Below are positions 14,731 through 24,140 of a stretch of 36,036 nucleotides of DNA, piece by piece. The notes beneath the pieces were generated by a model. The model was not told the origin of the DNA, did not search any database, and saw only the letters and a program-made list of their open reading frames with translations. A program made the translations under genes and the position numbers. The stretch comes from Mobilicoccus sp032056465 (lineage in GTDB: Bacteria; Actinomycetota; Actinomycetes; Actinomycetales; Dermatophilaceae), in the NCBI RefSeq assembly GCF_032056465.1, contig NZ_DAMBCL010000034.1; one strand, 5' to 3'. Every line of letters begins with the position of its first letter. Positions within the stretch are counted from its first letter, which is position 1.

Positions 14731-16329
14731 ATGACCGACACGCACACGCGACCCGAGATCGTCGACGACGACCTCGACCCGCTCCCCGCCGAGCCACCCT
14801 CGCGTCGGCCGCGCCGGGCGGACACCCCGGTCGAGGCCGTCTTCCACCGGGTCTTCCGTCTGTTCCACCACAAGAAGTTCGGGCTGCTGCTCATCCTCGC
14901 GATGGCGGTGTGCACCCTGCTCGGGGTGCTCGTCGCGCAGGTCCCCGCCGACGTCCGGGCCGACCCGCAGGCCCACGCCGACTGGCTCGCCGCGCAGCGT
15001 CCCAAGTACGGCGGGTGGGTGCCGATCCTCGATGCGCTCGGGGTGTTCTCGACGTTCTCCTCGTGGTGGTTCAAGCTCCTCACCCTCCTGCTCGCGCTCT
15101 CCATCGTCGCGTGCACCCTGCACCGGCTGCCCGGCATGTGGCAGAAGGCCACCCGTCCCCACCTGCACGTCACCGAACCGTTCTTCGACCACGCCAAGGC
15201 GCGGGAGAGCCTCGTCGTCACCGCCTCGCCGGAGGAGACCCTCGCGCACCTGCGGTCCGTGCTCGGGCGCCAGCACTACCGCGTGCTCGACGACCCCAAG
15301 GGCGCCGGCCACAGCCTCTACGCCGACAAGTACCGGTGGATGCCGTTCGGCACCGTCATCGCCCACGCCTCCTTCGTCATCCTTCTCGGCGGCATGCTCG
15401 TGAGCGCCAACACGGGCTTCTCGCTCAACGTGCCGGTCACGGTCGGCAGTACGACCGACATCGGCCACGGCACCGGGCTCACCCTCGAGGTCAAGGGGTT
15501 CTCCGACACCTACCACCCCGACGGCCGCCCCCTCGACTACGTGAGCGACATCGTCCTCTACGACGACGGCACGCAGGTCGCCCGCCAGGACGTGCGGGTC
15601 AACGCCCCGTTGCGTCACGACGGCGTGAAGATCCACCAGTCCTGGTTCGGCACCTCGGCCGTCGTGACGATCGCCGACGGGAACGGCGGGCGGGTCTTCT
15701 CCGGCGGCATCCCGCTGCAGTTCACCTCCGACGACGAGCAGAACTCCATCGGCCGCGTCACCGTGCCCGGCACCGACCTCGACCTCTACGTCGTCATGCC
15801 GGCCTCCGGGCAGGTGCGAAGCGACATCCCCGCCGGTCAGGCCCACATGGAACTCCAGCGCGTCGGTACCGAGGAACCGCTCGCGAGCGAGCGCCTCGTG
15901 CCCGGCTCGCCCGTCCAGGCCCAGGGCTACACGTTCACCCTCGACCGGGAGGCCAAGTTCACCGGCCTCATGATCACCCAGGACCCCGGAGCGCCCTGGG
16001 TATGGGCCGGGTGCGCCCTCATGATGATCGGCCTCGTCACGACCATGGGCTTCAAGCACCGCCACGTGTGGGTGCGCGTCGACCCCGTCGAGGGCGGCAC
16101 CCGGGTGCGGGCGGCGACCTCCGACAAGGCCGACCTCGCCTTCCGCACGTGGTTCCGCAGCTTCGCCGCCGACATCGCACAGCTCGGCGAGGTGCCCCCC
16201 GACGCCAGGGCGAGCGGCACGCCCCACACTCCCGGCTCCAGCCCCGCCGGCCCCACCGGCACCAGCCCCACAGTCAGCACCGCCGGCACCACCGTCATCG
16301 CAGACCTCGACCACGACACCAGGGTGTGA
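14731..16329 (+). CDS. resB: Cytochrome c maturation protein ResB (Ccs1/CcsB-type)
   Basis: Membrane part of the System II cytochrome c synthetase that exports heme and joins it to apocytochrome together with CcsB/ResC. Hydrophobic helices lie near residues 50-70 (FGLLLILAMAVCTLLGVLVA), 110-130 (WWFKLLTLLLALSIVACTLHR) and 210-228. A large outer domain (about 230-425) follows, with a ResB-like IHQSWFG segment, then a final helix (WVWAGCALMMIGLVTTMGF). The C-terminal 70 residues form a Gly/Ser/Thr-rich tail. Length is 532 residues. It starts 11 bp after ccdA with a weak ribosome-binding site and is followed 5 bp later by the CcsB gene. Confidence 0.94.
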   Translation: MTDTHTRPEIVDDDLDPLPAEPPSRRPRRADTPVEAVFHRVFRLFHHKKFGLLLILAMAVCTLLGVLVAQVPADVRADPQAHADWLAAQRPKYGGWVPILDALGVFSTFSSWWFKLLTLLLALSIVACTLHRLPGMWQKATRPHLHVTEPFFDHAKARESLVVTASPEETLAHLRSVLGRQHYRVLDDPKGAGHSLYADKYRWMPFGTVIAHASFVILLGGMLVSANTGFSLNVPVTVGSTTDIGHGTGLTLEVKGFSDTYHPDGRPLDYVSDIVLYDDGTQVARQDVRVNAPLRHDGVKIHQSWFGTSAVVTIADGNGGRVFSGGIPLQFTSDDEQNSIGRVTVPGTDLDLYVVMPASGQVRSDIPAGQAHMELQRVGTEEPLASERLVPGSPVQAQGYTFTLDREAKFTGLMITQDPGAPWVWAGCALMMIGLVTTMGFKHRHVWVRVDPVEGGTRVRAATSDKADLAFRTWFRSFAADIAQLGEVPPDARASGTPHTPGSSPAGPTGTSPTVSTAGTTVIADLDHDTRV

Positions 16330-16334
16330 GCGCC

Positions 16335-17264
16335 ATGTTCGCCATCGGTCAGTACCTCCTCGTCGCCGCCACGCTCCTCACGATCGTGGCCCTCCTCAGG
16401 AGCATCGTCGGGTTCGCTCGACGTCACGAACACGCCGCCGCGCGCGCCGGCGTCCCCGTCGCGGCCGGGTCCGCAGGCGGCACGGGCGGTTCCGTGCTCA
16501 CCGTCGAGCGGCCCGCCGTGGACACGATCGGACACGGGGCCGGCTCCGGCGAGGTCCACGGGCTCGTCTGGTACGCCAGCCGGATGGTGTGGATCGCGCT
16601 CGCGTGCCTCACCGGCTCACTCGTCGCCCGCATCCTCGTCACGGGTCACGGACCCTTCACCAACCAGCACGAGTTCGCGACGTCGTTCGCCTGGGGCGTC
16701 CTCGTCGCCTACGTGTGGTTCGAGTGGCGCTACCGCGTGCGCACCCTCTCCCTCGCCGTCCTCCCCGTCGCCGCAGGGATGCTCCTCTACGCCCTCGCGC
16801 AGCCCAGCGAGGTCAAGCCGCTCATCCCGGCCCTCCAGAACAACCTGCTGCTCACCCTCCACATCGCGACGGCCGTCCTCGCCTACGGCGGCGCCGCGGT
16901 CTCCTTCGCCGCCGCGGTGCTGTACCTCATCCGCCCCAAGGTCGCGTGGCGCGGGCTGCCGAGCCGCGACCTCCTCGACGAGATCGGGTACCGCGGCGCG
17001 ATCTTCACCTACCCGATGCTCACGGCGATGCTCGTGCTCGGCGCGATCTGGGCCGACATCGCGTGGGGTCGCTACTGGAGCTGGGACCCCAAGGAGACCG
17101 CCTCCCTCGTCATCTGGCTCATCTACAGCGCCTACCTCCACGCCCGCGTCGTGCGCGACTGGCGGGGCGACCGGGCCGCGTGGCTCCTCATCGCGGGGTT
17201 CGCGGCGGTGCTCTTCACCTTCTTCGGCAACCACTTCTTCACCGGGATGCACGCCTACGGGTGA
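16335..17264 (+). CDS. ccsB: Cytochrome c biogenesis protein CcsB/ResC (heme-handling WWD protein)
   Basis: Polytopic heme-handling partner of ResB. The heme-binding WWD signature is WGRYWSWDPKETAS, near residues 238-251. Flanking histidines that usually ligate heme are visible in LLTLHIATAVLAYGG and near the end in FFGNHFFTGMHAYG. About eight membrane helices are seen. An Ala/Gly-rich loop after the first helix (about 30-70) is longer than usual. Length is 309 residues. The ATG at 16335 is used; a GTG at 16326 would add three residues. It lies between resB and the TlpA/ResA gene. Nomenclature varies (CcsA, CcsB or ResC). Confidence 0.94.
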   Translation: MFAIGQYLLVAATLLTIVALLRSIVGFARRHEHAAARAGVPVAAGSAGGTGGSVLTVERPAVDTIGHGAGSGEVHGLVWYASRMVWIALACLTGSLVARILVTGHGPFTNQHEFATSFAWGVLVAYVWFEWRYRVRTLSLAVLPVAAGMLLYALAQPSEVKPLIPALQNNLLLTLHIATAVLAYGGAAVSFAAAVLYLIRPKVAWRGLPSRDLLDEIGYRGAIFTYPMLTAMLVLGAIWADIAWGRYWSWDPKETASLVIWLIYSAYLHARVVRDWRGDRAAWLLIAGFAAVLFTFFGNHFFTGMHAYG

Positions 17265-17326
17265 GGCACGCAGGCCCGGTGAGGAGTCGGGCGGTGACCC
17301 CGCCCGTGATCGAGCAGGAGGACGGC

Positions 17327-18010
17327 ATGAGCACCGAGCACACGACGAGAACGTCCGGCCCGACCCCCGGCGCGGACGCGACGAGCCCGGACGCGTCGGC
17401 GGGCGAGCGGGGTGCGGATCTCCCCAGCCGCCCCGACTGGCGGACGCGGCTGCGGGAGAGCAGATACGGCACCCTGGGGGTCCTCGTCGTCACCACCGCG
17501 TTGATCCTCGTCGGGGCGTGGTTCGTGCGCGACGCCACCGCCCCCGACGTCTCGGAGGTCTCGACCACGGCGCAGGCCTCCGGGCCGGCGCCCGCCGTGG
17601 GGCAGCCGGCGCAGGACTTCACCGCCCGCACGATCGACGGCCGCACCGTGCAGCTCTCGGACTACCGCGGCAAGCCCGTCTGGCTGCTGTTCGGCGCCTC
17701 GTGGTGCGCCTCCTGCCGCGCCGAGGCGCCCGACGTGCAGGCCGTGTACGAGCAGGCGCGCAAGGACGGCGTCGAGGTCCTCGCGGTGTACCTCGGCGAG
17801 GACGCCCTCTCGGTCCGTGACTACACACGGGGTGTGGGGCTCACCTACCCGCACATCCCCGACCCCGACACCGCCCTCTCCGGTCGCTACCGGGTCATGG
17901 GCATCCCGGCCCACTACTTCATCGCCCCCGACGGCACGATCGCCTCGATCCAGGTGGGGTCCCTCGACCGGGAGCGGATGACCGCGACGCTCGCGGACCT
18001 CCGGCGCTGA
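17327..18010 (+). CDS. resA: Membrane-anchored thioredoxin-like protein (TlpA/ResA family)
   Basis: Reduces the heme-binding cysteines of apocytochromes on the outer face, fed by CcdA. There is a hydrophilic N-terminal tail of about 45 residues, one transmembrane helix (YGTLGVLVVTTALILVGAWFV) and a thioredoxin fold with active site FGASWCASCRAEAP (CxxC near residues 128-131). The cis-proline loop is in VMGIPAHYFIAPDG. Length is 227 residues. The ATG at 17327 has CAGGAGG at ideal spacing. It completes a CcdA-ResB-CcsB-ResA System II set, as needed for nine hemes in NrfHA. Confidence 0.93.
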   Translation: MSTEHTTRTSGPTPGADATSPDASAGERGADLPSRPDWRTRLRESRYGTLGVLVVTTALILVGAWFVRDATAPDVSEVSTTAQASGPAPAVGQPAQDFTARTIDGRTVQLSDYRGKPVWLLFGASWCASCRAEAPDVQAVYEQARKDGVEVLAVYLGEDALSVRDYTRGVGLTYPHIPDPDTALSGRYRVMGIPAHYFIAPDGTIASIQVGSLDRERMTATLADLRR

Positions 18011-18109
18011 GGGCGCGGCGAGGGCGTCGGCACGCCTCGGCACGCTGAGCGCCCGCGACGGCGCACGTGCAGACACGGAGATTCGGACGTGCCGGGGTAC
18101 AACGGAGGC

Positions 18110-19858
18110 ATGGAGCTCGACTGGTCCACGATCCTGAGCACGATCTACGTCGTCCTCGACTTCGTCATCAAGGTGCTCGCCGTGGGCTTCGTGCCCGAGA
18201 ACAGGCGCCCCTCCTCCTCCACGGCGTGGCTGCTGCTCATCCTCTTCCTGCCGATCGTGGGGCTCCCGCTGTTCCTCCTCATCGGCAGCCCCTACATCTC
18301 CCGTCGGCGCCACGAGATCCAGGCGCGGGCGAACGAGTCCCTCGACGACGGCCTCGCCCACCTGCCCACCGTGCCGGAGGGCATCGAGGTGCCGCCTGGC
18401 ATCGCCACGCTCGTCACGCTCAACCGACGACTCACCGCGCTGCCGGGGCTCACGGGCACGATCGAGGCGATCCACCACGACTACGTCGGCTCGTTCCAGG
18501 CGATGGCCGCGGCCGTCGACGGGGCCCGGGACTACGTCCACGTCGAGATCTACATCACCGCCTGGGACGACACGAGCGACATCCTCCTGTCGGCCATGAG
18601 CCGGGCCGTCGAGCGCGGCGTCGAGGTACGGCTGCTCTTCGACCACATCGGCTCGATGAAGTACCCGGGGTTCCGTCACTTGGGCAGACGTCTCGACACC
18701 GCCGGCATCGCCTGGCGTTACATGCTGCCCATCCAGCCGCTGCGGGGCCGCTGGCGCCGGATCGACCTGCGCAACCACCGCAAGCTCGTCGTCGTCGACG
18801 GGGACGTCGCGTTCGTCGGCAGCCAGAATCTCATCGACTCCTCCTATCTGCTCCGCGGGAACGTCCGCGCGGGACGGCACTGGTACGACGCGATGGCCGA
18901 GCTCACCGGCGACATCGTCGCCGAGGTCGAGGCCGTGTTCGCCGTCGACTGGTACACCGAGACCGAGGAGCGGCTCGACCCGGATCACTACCTCCACATC
19001 GAGCAGCAGCCCGCCCGTGCGGACATCCCCGGCCGTCGGCCCACGCGACCGCTGCCGGCGGCCGTCCGGGCCGTGGATCGAGACGGCGACCGTGAGGCCC
19101 ACGAGTCCCGAGAGGTGCAGAGTCCTCACGCGGCGCACGGGTCGCATGGGCCGCAGGGGGCGGACCGGTCGCCCGCGTCGGTGGAGCCGCGCGAATGGCT
19201 GGGGTCGGAGGTGTACCACCGGTCCGCACCGCGCGGATCGACCGTCGCGTCGGCGTCGGGCGCCGGGCTGGAGCGACACCGGGGCGGAGTGATCCCCGGG
19301 CCGCACCTCGCCGCCCTCCAGATCGTCCCCTCGGGTCCGGGGTTCACGACCGAACCCAACCTGCGCCTGTTCACCAGCCTGCTCCACCTCGCCGAGCGAC
19401 GGATGACGATCTGCAGCCCCTACTTCGTGCCCGACGAATCGCTGCTCGCCGCGGTGACGACCGCCGCCTACCGCGGCGTCGAGGTGGAACTGTTCGTCAA
19501 CGAGCAGGCCGACCAGTTCATGGTCGGCCACGCCCAGGCGTCGTACTACCGCGCGCTGCTCGACGCGGGCGTCGTCATCCGCCTCTATCCGGCGCCGGCG
19601 GTCCTGCACACCAAGTTCGTCGTCGTGGACGGGATCGCCGGGGTGTTCGGCAGCAGCAACCTCGACATGCGCTCGTTCGGTCTCAACTACGAGATCAGCC
19701 TCTTCGGCTACGGCGGCGGATTCGTCCGGCCCCTCGACGAACTCGCCCACGTCTACCGGGAGCGCTGCCGTGTCCTCACCCCTGAGGAGTGGTCCGAACG
19801 CTCGCTCCTGCTGCGCTACGTCGACAACGCCTGCCGGATGACCTCGGCCCTCCAGTGA
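18110..19858 (+). CDS. cls: Cardiolipin synthase (phospholipase D family)
   Basis: Condenses phosphatidylglycerol to cardiolipin at the membrane. Two N-terminal membrane helices are near residues 8-25 and 36-58. Two HKD motifs follow: NHRKLVVVDGDVAFVGSQN near 222 and LHTKFVVVDGIAGVFGSSN near 499. Between the two PLD halves lies a long hydrophilic insert (about 300-390), rich in Arg, His, Ser and Pro and probably disordered. Total length is 582 residues, long for the family. ATG 18110 puts the first helix at the N-terminus, but the GGAGG is only one base before it. GTG 18089 has GGAG at better spacing and would add seven residues. The gene stands alone after the cytochrome operon. Confidence 0.93.
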   Translation: MELDWSTILSTIYVVLDFVIKVLAVGFVPENRRPSSSTAWLLLILFLPIVGLPLFLLIGSPYISRRRHEIQARANESLDDGLAHLPTVPEGIEVPPGIATLVTLNRRLTALPGLTGTIEAIHHDYVGSFQAMAAAVDGARDYVHVEIYITAWDDTSDILLSAMSRAVERGVEVRLLFDHIGSMKYPGFRHLGRRLDTAGIAWRYMLPIQPLRGRWRRIDLRNHRKLVVVDGDVAFVGSQNLIDSSYLLRGNVRAGRHWYDAMAELTGDIVAEVEAVFAVDWYTETEERLDPDHYLHIEQQPARADIPGRRPTRPLPAAVRAVDRDGDREAHESREVQSPHAAHGSHGPQGADRSPASVEPREWLGSEVYHRSAPRGSTVASASGAGLERHRGGVIPGPHLAALQIVPSGPGFTTEPNLRLFTSLLHLAERRMTICSPYFVPDESLLAAVTTAAYRGVEVELFVNEQADQFMVGHAQASYYRALLDAGVVIRLYPAPAVLHTKFVVVDGIAGVFGSSNLDMRSFGLNYEISLFGYGGGFVRPLDELAHVYRERCRVLTPEEWSERSLLLRYVDNACRMTSALQ

Positions 19859-20114
19859 CGGCGTCATGGCGCCCGCCGATCGGGGGCGGCGGGAGGGCGC
19901 CCGGCGCGAGCGGCGGACGGCGCCGTCGCGAGCGTGGACGGACACGTCCAGGAGGGAACCTCCGGGCCCGACGGCGGGTGGACGAGGGTGGCCCACCACC
20001 CTTCCCGCGCCACCCCCGGGCGTGACACGCTTGACGTGTCGCGGCCCGACCGACCGCGGTGCGAGCGACGGCACCCCTGCGGGAGCGCCGCCCCGATCCT
20101 TGGGAGGAGTCAGC

Positions 20115-20483
20115 GTGACCGAATGCGCCGAGGTCGTCATCACGGGCCCCACCCCCGAGTGGGCCGAGGACCTCGCCCAACTGCTCGTCGAGGAACGCCT
20201 CGCCGCCTGCGTCCACATCGTCCCGGAGGTGCGGGCGGTGTACAGGTGGGAGGAGGAGATCAACGACGACCCGGAGAGTCGCCTCGCTCTCCACACCCGG
20301 GCCGATCTGGTCCCGGAGATCAGCCGCCGCGTGTGCGAACTGCACTCCTACGACGTGCCGTGCCTGTTCGCCCTCCCGATCATCGGCGGGCTGCCGAGTT
20401 ACCTCGACTGGGTCGTGGCGATGACTCGGGAACCGGGTCAGGCACCCCCCGCCGTCGCGCCCATGGCCAGCCTGCTGGGCTGA
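20115..20483 (+). CDS. cutA: Divalent-cation tolerance protein CutA
   Basis: Small trimeric ferredoxin-fold protein of the CutA1 family, associated with metal tolerance; its biochemical role is unsettled. Family features are LVEERLAACVHIVPEVRAVYRWEEEI, with the conserved AAC and the Y-x-W-x-x-x-I region, and YDVPCLFALPIIGGLPSYLDWV near the end. Length is 122 residues. The GTG at 20115 follows GGGAGGA by about seven bases. The 256 bp upstream (19859-20114) hold no other recognisable gene or element. It is convergent with ppa across a shared hairpin. Confidence 0.93.
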   Translation: MTECAEVVITGPTPEWAEDLAQLLVEERLAACVHIVPEVRAVYRWEEEINDDPESRLALHTRADLVPEISRRVCELHSYDVPCLFALPIIGGLPSYLDWVVAMTREPGQAPPAVAPMASLLG

Positions 20484-20645
20484 GGCCGGGTACCCCGGCG
20501 CCGACGGCCACGACCGCCCGCGCAGACACGACCACCCGCGGAGACCGAGGTCACCGCACCCGCGCCGGACGTCACGACGGGGACGGGACGTCACGAGGAG
20601 GACGGGCCGACCCGTCTCAGGACGCCGGATTCCCCACGCATGCCG

Positions 20646-20672
20646 ACGGCCCCGGTGCAGCACCGGGGCCGT
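20646..20672. terminator. Bidirectional terminator between cutA and ppa
   Basis: ACGGCCCCGGTG, loop CAG, CACCGGGGCCGT form a perfect 12-bp stem between two convergent genes. There is no T-run on the plus strand. Confidence 0.75.
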
Positions 20673-20722
20673 CGCAGGCGTGGCGGGCAGGACGGCCGAC
20701 GGGTCGACCGCGTGCCGAGGGC

Positions 20723-21271
20723 TCAGTGCGCGTGCGGCGCGGGCCAGCGGCTCGTCGTGACGTTGTTCTCCTCGGCGCGCTCGACGGCCTCCTGGATGAT
20801 GCGCTCGGCGTCCTCCTTGCCGGCCCAGTGGGCGCCGACGACGGACTTGCCGGGCTCGAGGTCCTTGTAGGTCTCGAAGAAGTGCTGGATCTCGAGGCGG
20901 TCGAACTCGCTCACGTCGTCGAGGGTCTGCACGTGCGAGACGCGGGGGTCCTTGGCGGGGACGCAGAGGATCTTGTCGTCGCCACCGGCCTCGTCGCGCA
21001 TGTGGAACATGCCGATCGCGCGGCACTCGATGAGCACGCCGGGGAACGTGGGGGAGTCGAGCAGCACGAGCGCGTCGAGCGGGTCGCCGTCCTCACCGAG
21101 GGTGTCCTCGATGTAGCCGTAGTCACTGGGGTACTGCGTCGACGTGAACAGCATGCGGTCGAGCCGGATGCGCCCGGTCTCGTGGTCGACCTCGTACTTG
21201 TTCCGCTGACCCTTGGGGATCTCGACCGTGACGTCGAAGATCTTCGGCGATGACGCCTCGTTGCCGGTCAT
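20723..21271 (-). CDS. ppa: Inorganic pyrophosphatase (family I)
   Basis: Hydrolyses pyrophosphate in the cytosol and so drives biosynthetic reactions. The family I signature is GEDGDPLDALVL, with metal-binding aspartates. Other conserved parts are the N-terminal EIPKGQRNKYEVD, DRMLFTSTQYPSDYGYI and the KDPRVSHVQTLDDV segment. Length is 182 residues. The ATG at 21271 follows AGGAGG by eight bases on the minus strand; the open frame upstream is unsupported. It is divergent from dacB, the usual neighbour in actinobacteria. Confidence 0.96.
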   Translation of the reverse strand: MTGNEASSPKIFDVTVEIPKGQRNKYEVDHETGRIRLDRMLFTSTQYPSDYGYIEDTLGEDGDPLDALVLLDSPTFPGVLIECRAIGMFHMRDEAGGDDKILCVPAKDPRVSHVQTLDDVSEFDRLEIQHFFETYKDLEPGKSVVGAHWAGKEDAERIIQEAVERAEENNVTTSRWPAPHAH

Positions 21272-21460
21272 GCTCGGACTCCTCCTGAGGTGGCGACGTA
21301 TTCTCGCTGCACAGCATGTCATGGGTCCTGCCCCGACGTGCCGCGAGCAGCCAACCCGGGCACAATCACCTCGCCGACGGGGTGGTGGACAGACGGGCAC
21401 CCGCGACGCGGGACGCGTGCGGCGGTGCTCAGGGATGCAGGGGGAGTTCGGAGGGGTGTG

Positions 21461-22975
21461 ATGGGCGCGACACGTCGTGACGCCGGTGGGTCGCCGGCGG
21501 GCCGGTCACGTCGCGCGCTCGCGGGAGCCGTCGCCGCGGTGCTCGCCGTGGGCGGATACGTCGCTCTCGACGTCGTCGACGTCGTCCCCGGAGTCCTCAC
21601 CCTCGACTCGCGCGGGGAGGCGCCGCCCCCGTCCGCGCGCCCCCAGGACGGCGACGGAACCGACGTCGACGGCGGCGCCCTCGGCGTCGAGCCCGGGGGG
21701 CGGGAGACCCTCGTGCCGCTCGCGGCGTTGTCGTCGAGCGCACCCGTCCCCACCACGGCCGGTCTGACGGCCACGCTCGGGCAGGCCCTCGCCGACCCCG
21801 CCCTCGGGCCCGCGGTCGGGGTGGACGTGCGCGACGGGCTCACGGGCGAGCGGCTGCTCGACCACGGCGCTCAGAACCCGCTCACCCCGGCATCGACGGC
21901 GAAGCTCCTCGCCGCCGCGGCGATCTCACGGTCGACCGACCCCGCGACGACGTTCGCGACCCGTGTCGTCACCGGCGCCGGGGGCGGGGACGTCGTGCTC
22001 GTCGCGGGCGGGGACACCCTCCTCTCGCCGGGCAAGGGCGACCTCGGCTCGGTCGCGGGACGGGCCGGGCTGCGCGACCTCGCAACCCAGGTCGCGGCCT
22101 CGCTGCGGGCCGAGGGCCGAGCCCGGGTGAGCGTGCACCTCGACGACACCTTCGCCCGCGGCCCCGCGCTCGCCCCGACCTGGGAGCCCGCGGACGTCGG
22201 CCTCGGCCTCGTCGGGCCCGTGACGATGCTCGGTACGACCGACGCGCGGGCCCTGCCCGGCCACCCCGCACCCGACGACCCCGCCCTGCACGCGGCCTCG
22301 CTCTTCGCCGCCGAACTCACGCGCGCGGGGATCACCGTGACCGGAGGCCCGGGTCGCCGCGCCGCGCCGGCGGACGCCAAGGAGCTCGGCGTCGTCCACT
22401 CGGCGCCGCTGGTCGACGTGCTCGCCCTCGCCCTCGACGAGTCCGACAACACCCTCACCGAATCGCTCGCACGCAGTGCGGCGGTCACCACCGGGGGTGT
22501 CGCCCCGGGGTCGGACGACGCCGGGTCGACGACGGGATTCCCCGCCGTCGCCGACTGGGTGCGCGGCCGGCTCGGTGAGTCCGGGCTCGACATCCGCCAT
22601 GTCGTCCTCGTCGACTCCAGCGGCCTGTCCCGCGCCACCCGGGCCCCCGCCTCGGTCCTCGCCGACCTTCTCGTCGGGGCGACGACGGGGGCGGACCCCC
22701 GGTTCGCCGACATCGTCGCCCGCCTGCCCGTCGCGGGTCTCACCGGCACCCTCGACGACCGGTTCCTCGGCTCCGGGGGCCGGGACGCCGCCGGGATCGC
22801 GCGCGCGAAGACCGGCACGCTCACCGGGGTGCACGCTCTCGCCGGGACGGTCGTCGACGCAGACGGCAGACTGCTCGTGTACGCGGTGCTCGCCGACCGG
22901 GCGGGTGGAACGCCACAGGCACGCGCGGCGTTGGACTCCGTGGTCGCGACGCTCGCCGCGTGCGGCTGCCGATGA
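21461..22975 (+). CDS. dacB: D-alanyl-D-alanine carboxypeptidase/endopeptidase (PBP4, peptidase S13)
   Basis: Trims or opens peptidoglycan cross-links outside the membrane. An N-terminal hydrophobic segment (RALAGAVAAVLAVGGYVAL) serves as signal or anchor. The three penicillin-binding motifs are STAKLL (catalytic Ser near 144), SDN (near 327) and KTGTL (near 449). Between the first two lies the S13-type inserted domain with GPVTMLGTTDA-like sequence. Length is 504 residues. The ATG at 21461 follows GGAGG by six bases. It is the first gene of a long plus-strand run dacB-metalloprotease-tilS-hpt-fol. Confidence 0.94.
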   Translation: MGATRRDAGGSPAGRSRRALAGAVAAVLAVGGYVALDVVDVVPGVLTLDSRGEAPPPSARPQDGDGTDVDGGALGVEPGGRETLVPLAALSSSAPVPTTAGLTATLGQALADPALGPAVGVDVRDGLTGERLLDHGAQNPLTPASTAKLLAAAAISRSTDPATTFATRVVTGAGGGDVVLVAGGDTLLSPGKGDLGSVAGRAGLRDLATQVAASLRAEGRARVSVHLDDTFARGPALAPTWEPADVGLGLVGPVTMLGTTDARALPGHPAPDDPALHAASLFAAELTRAGITVTGGPGRRAAPADAKELGVVHSAPLVDVLALALDESDNTLTESLARSAAVTTGGVAPGSDDAGSTTGFPAVADWVRGRLGESGLDIRHVVLVDSSGLSRATRAPASVLADLLVGATTGADPRFADIVARLPVAGLTGTLDDRFLGSGGRDAAGIARAKTGTLTGVHALAGTVVDADGRLLVYAVLADRAGGTPQARAALDSVVATLAACGCR

Positions 22976-23021
22976 TCCCGCCGCCCACCGGGGGCGGTCG
23001 GGACGCCCAGGAGGTGTCTGG

Positions 23022-24092
23022 ATGACCACGTCCACCGCGACGACCCCGTTCGTCGACTGGAAGCTCGCGCGCTCGACGTCGCGACGCCTCACGCCTCCCG
23101 GCCCCGTGGTGAGTACGGCGGACGCGGCCGCCGCCGTCGCCGAGCTGCGGGCCGCGGCGGCGCGAGCCCACGGCCCGGTCGCCGAGACCGCGCGCCTCGA
23201 CACCCCGTCGGACCTGCCGCCCGCGATGATCGTCGACCGCCCCACGTGGTCGGAGGTCAACCTCACCTCGTTCGCGGGACTCATGGACCCCGTCGTCGCC
23301 AAGCTGGTCGACCGCCCGGGGCGGCCGATGGCCCGGCCGATGCGGGTGGTCGGCGGCACGATCTCCGGCGTCGAGGTGGGCACGCTGCTCGCGTTCATGG
23401 CGACGAAGGTCCTCGGTCAGTACGACATCGCGCCGGCCGGGTCGATCGAGGACGCGCGGCTCCTGCTCGTCGCGCCCAACATCGTCGACGCCGAGCGCTC
23501 GATGGGCGTCGATCCCACCGACTTCCGGCTCTGGGTGTGTCTGCACGAGGAGACCCACCGGGTGCAGTTCACCGCCAACCCCTGGCTTCGGGAGTACATG
23601 ATCGGCCGCTCCCGCACGCTGCTCGACGAGCTCGCGCCCGACCTCGACACCCTGCGTGAGCGCCTGGGCACGATCGCCCGCGGCCTTCCCGACGCCTTCA
23701 AGGAGGGCGGCACCGGGCTCATCACCCTCTTCACCACCCCGGAACAGCGGGAGCGTCTCGACAGCCTCACGGCGATCATGTCGCTGCTGGAGGGCCACGC
23801 CGACGTCGTCATGGACGAGGTGGGGCCCCGCATCGTGCCGAGCGTCGCGCAGATCCGCGCGCTCTTCGAGCAACGCCGCGACGGCCTCGGGCCGGTCGAC
23901 ATCGTGCTGCGGAGGATGCTCGGCCTCGAGGCCAAGATGCGGCAGTACCGCGAAGGCGCGGCGTTCGTCCGCGGCGTCGTCGACCGCGTCGGCATCGACG
24001 ACTTCAACGCGATCTGGACCTCGCCGGAGACCCTCCCGAGCGCGGCCGAGATCGCCGACCCCTCGCGTTGGATCACCCGCGTCCACGGCTGA
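23022..24092 (+). CDS. Zinc-dependent metalloprotease-like protein (actinobacterial family linked to tilS)
   Basis: A HExxH site in VCLHEETHRVQF (near residue 175) and a downstream acidic LLEGHADVVMDEV segment suggest a zinc hydrolase of the actinobacterial family sometimes labelled coenzyme F420 biosynthesis-associated. The role is unproven, and no F420 genes are in the window. There is no signal peptide or membrane helix, so it is probably cytosolic. Length is 356 residues. The ATG at 23022 has AGGAGG about eight bases upstream. It lies between dacB and tilS, its conserved place in many actinobacteria. Confidence 0.88.
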   Translation: MTTSTATTPFVDWKLARSTSRRLTPPGPVVSTADAAAAVAELRAAAARAHGPVAETARLDTPSDLPPAMIVDRPTWSEVNLTSFAGLMDPVVAKLVDRPGRPMARPMRVVGGTISGVEVGTLLAFMATKVLGQYDIAPAGSIEDARLLLVAPNIVDAERSMGVDPTDFRLWVCLHEETHRVQFTANPWLREYMIGRSRTLLDELAPDLDTLRERLGTIARGLPDAFKEGGTGLITLFTTPEQRERLDSLTAIMSLLEGHADVVMDEVGPRIVPSVAQIRALFEQRRDGLGPVDIVLRRMLGLEAKMRQYREGAAFVRGVVDRVGIDDFNAIWTSPETLPSAAEIADPSRWITRVHG

Positions 24093-24140
24093 CGGATCGT
24101 GGGCGAGGACGATTCGACGAGCAACGGAGGAGGACGCGAC

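Noticed and set aside
17255..20296. Minus-strand open frame of about 1013 codons opposite resA and cls
   Set aside because: Antisense to two well-supported genes, with low-complexity composition and no motifs.
23022..24092. FtsH or another AAA protease in the tilS region
   Set aside because: The protein has a HExxH motif but no AAA ATPase domain or membrane helices, so it does not replace FtsH.
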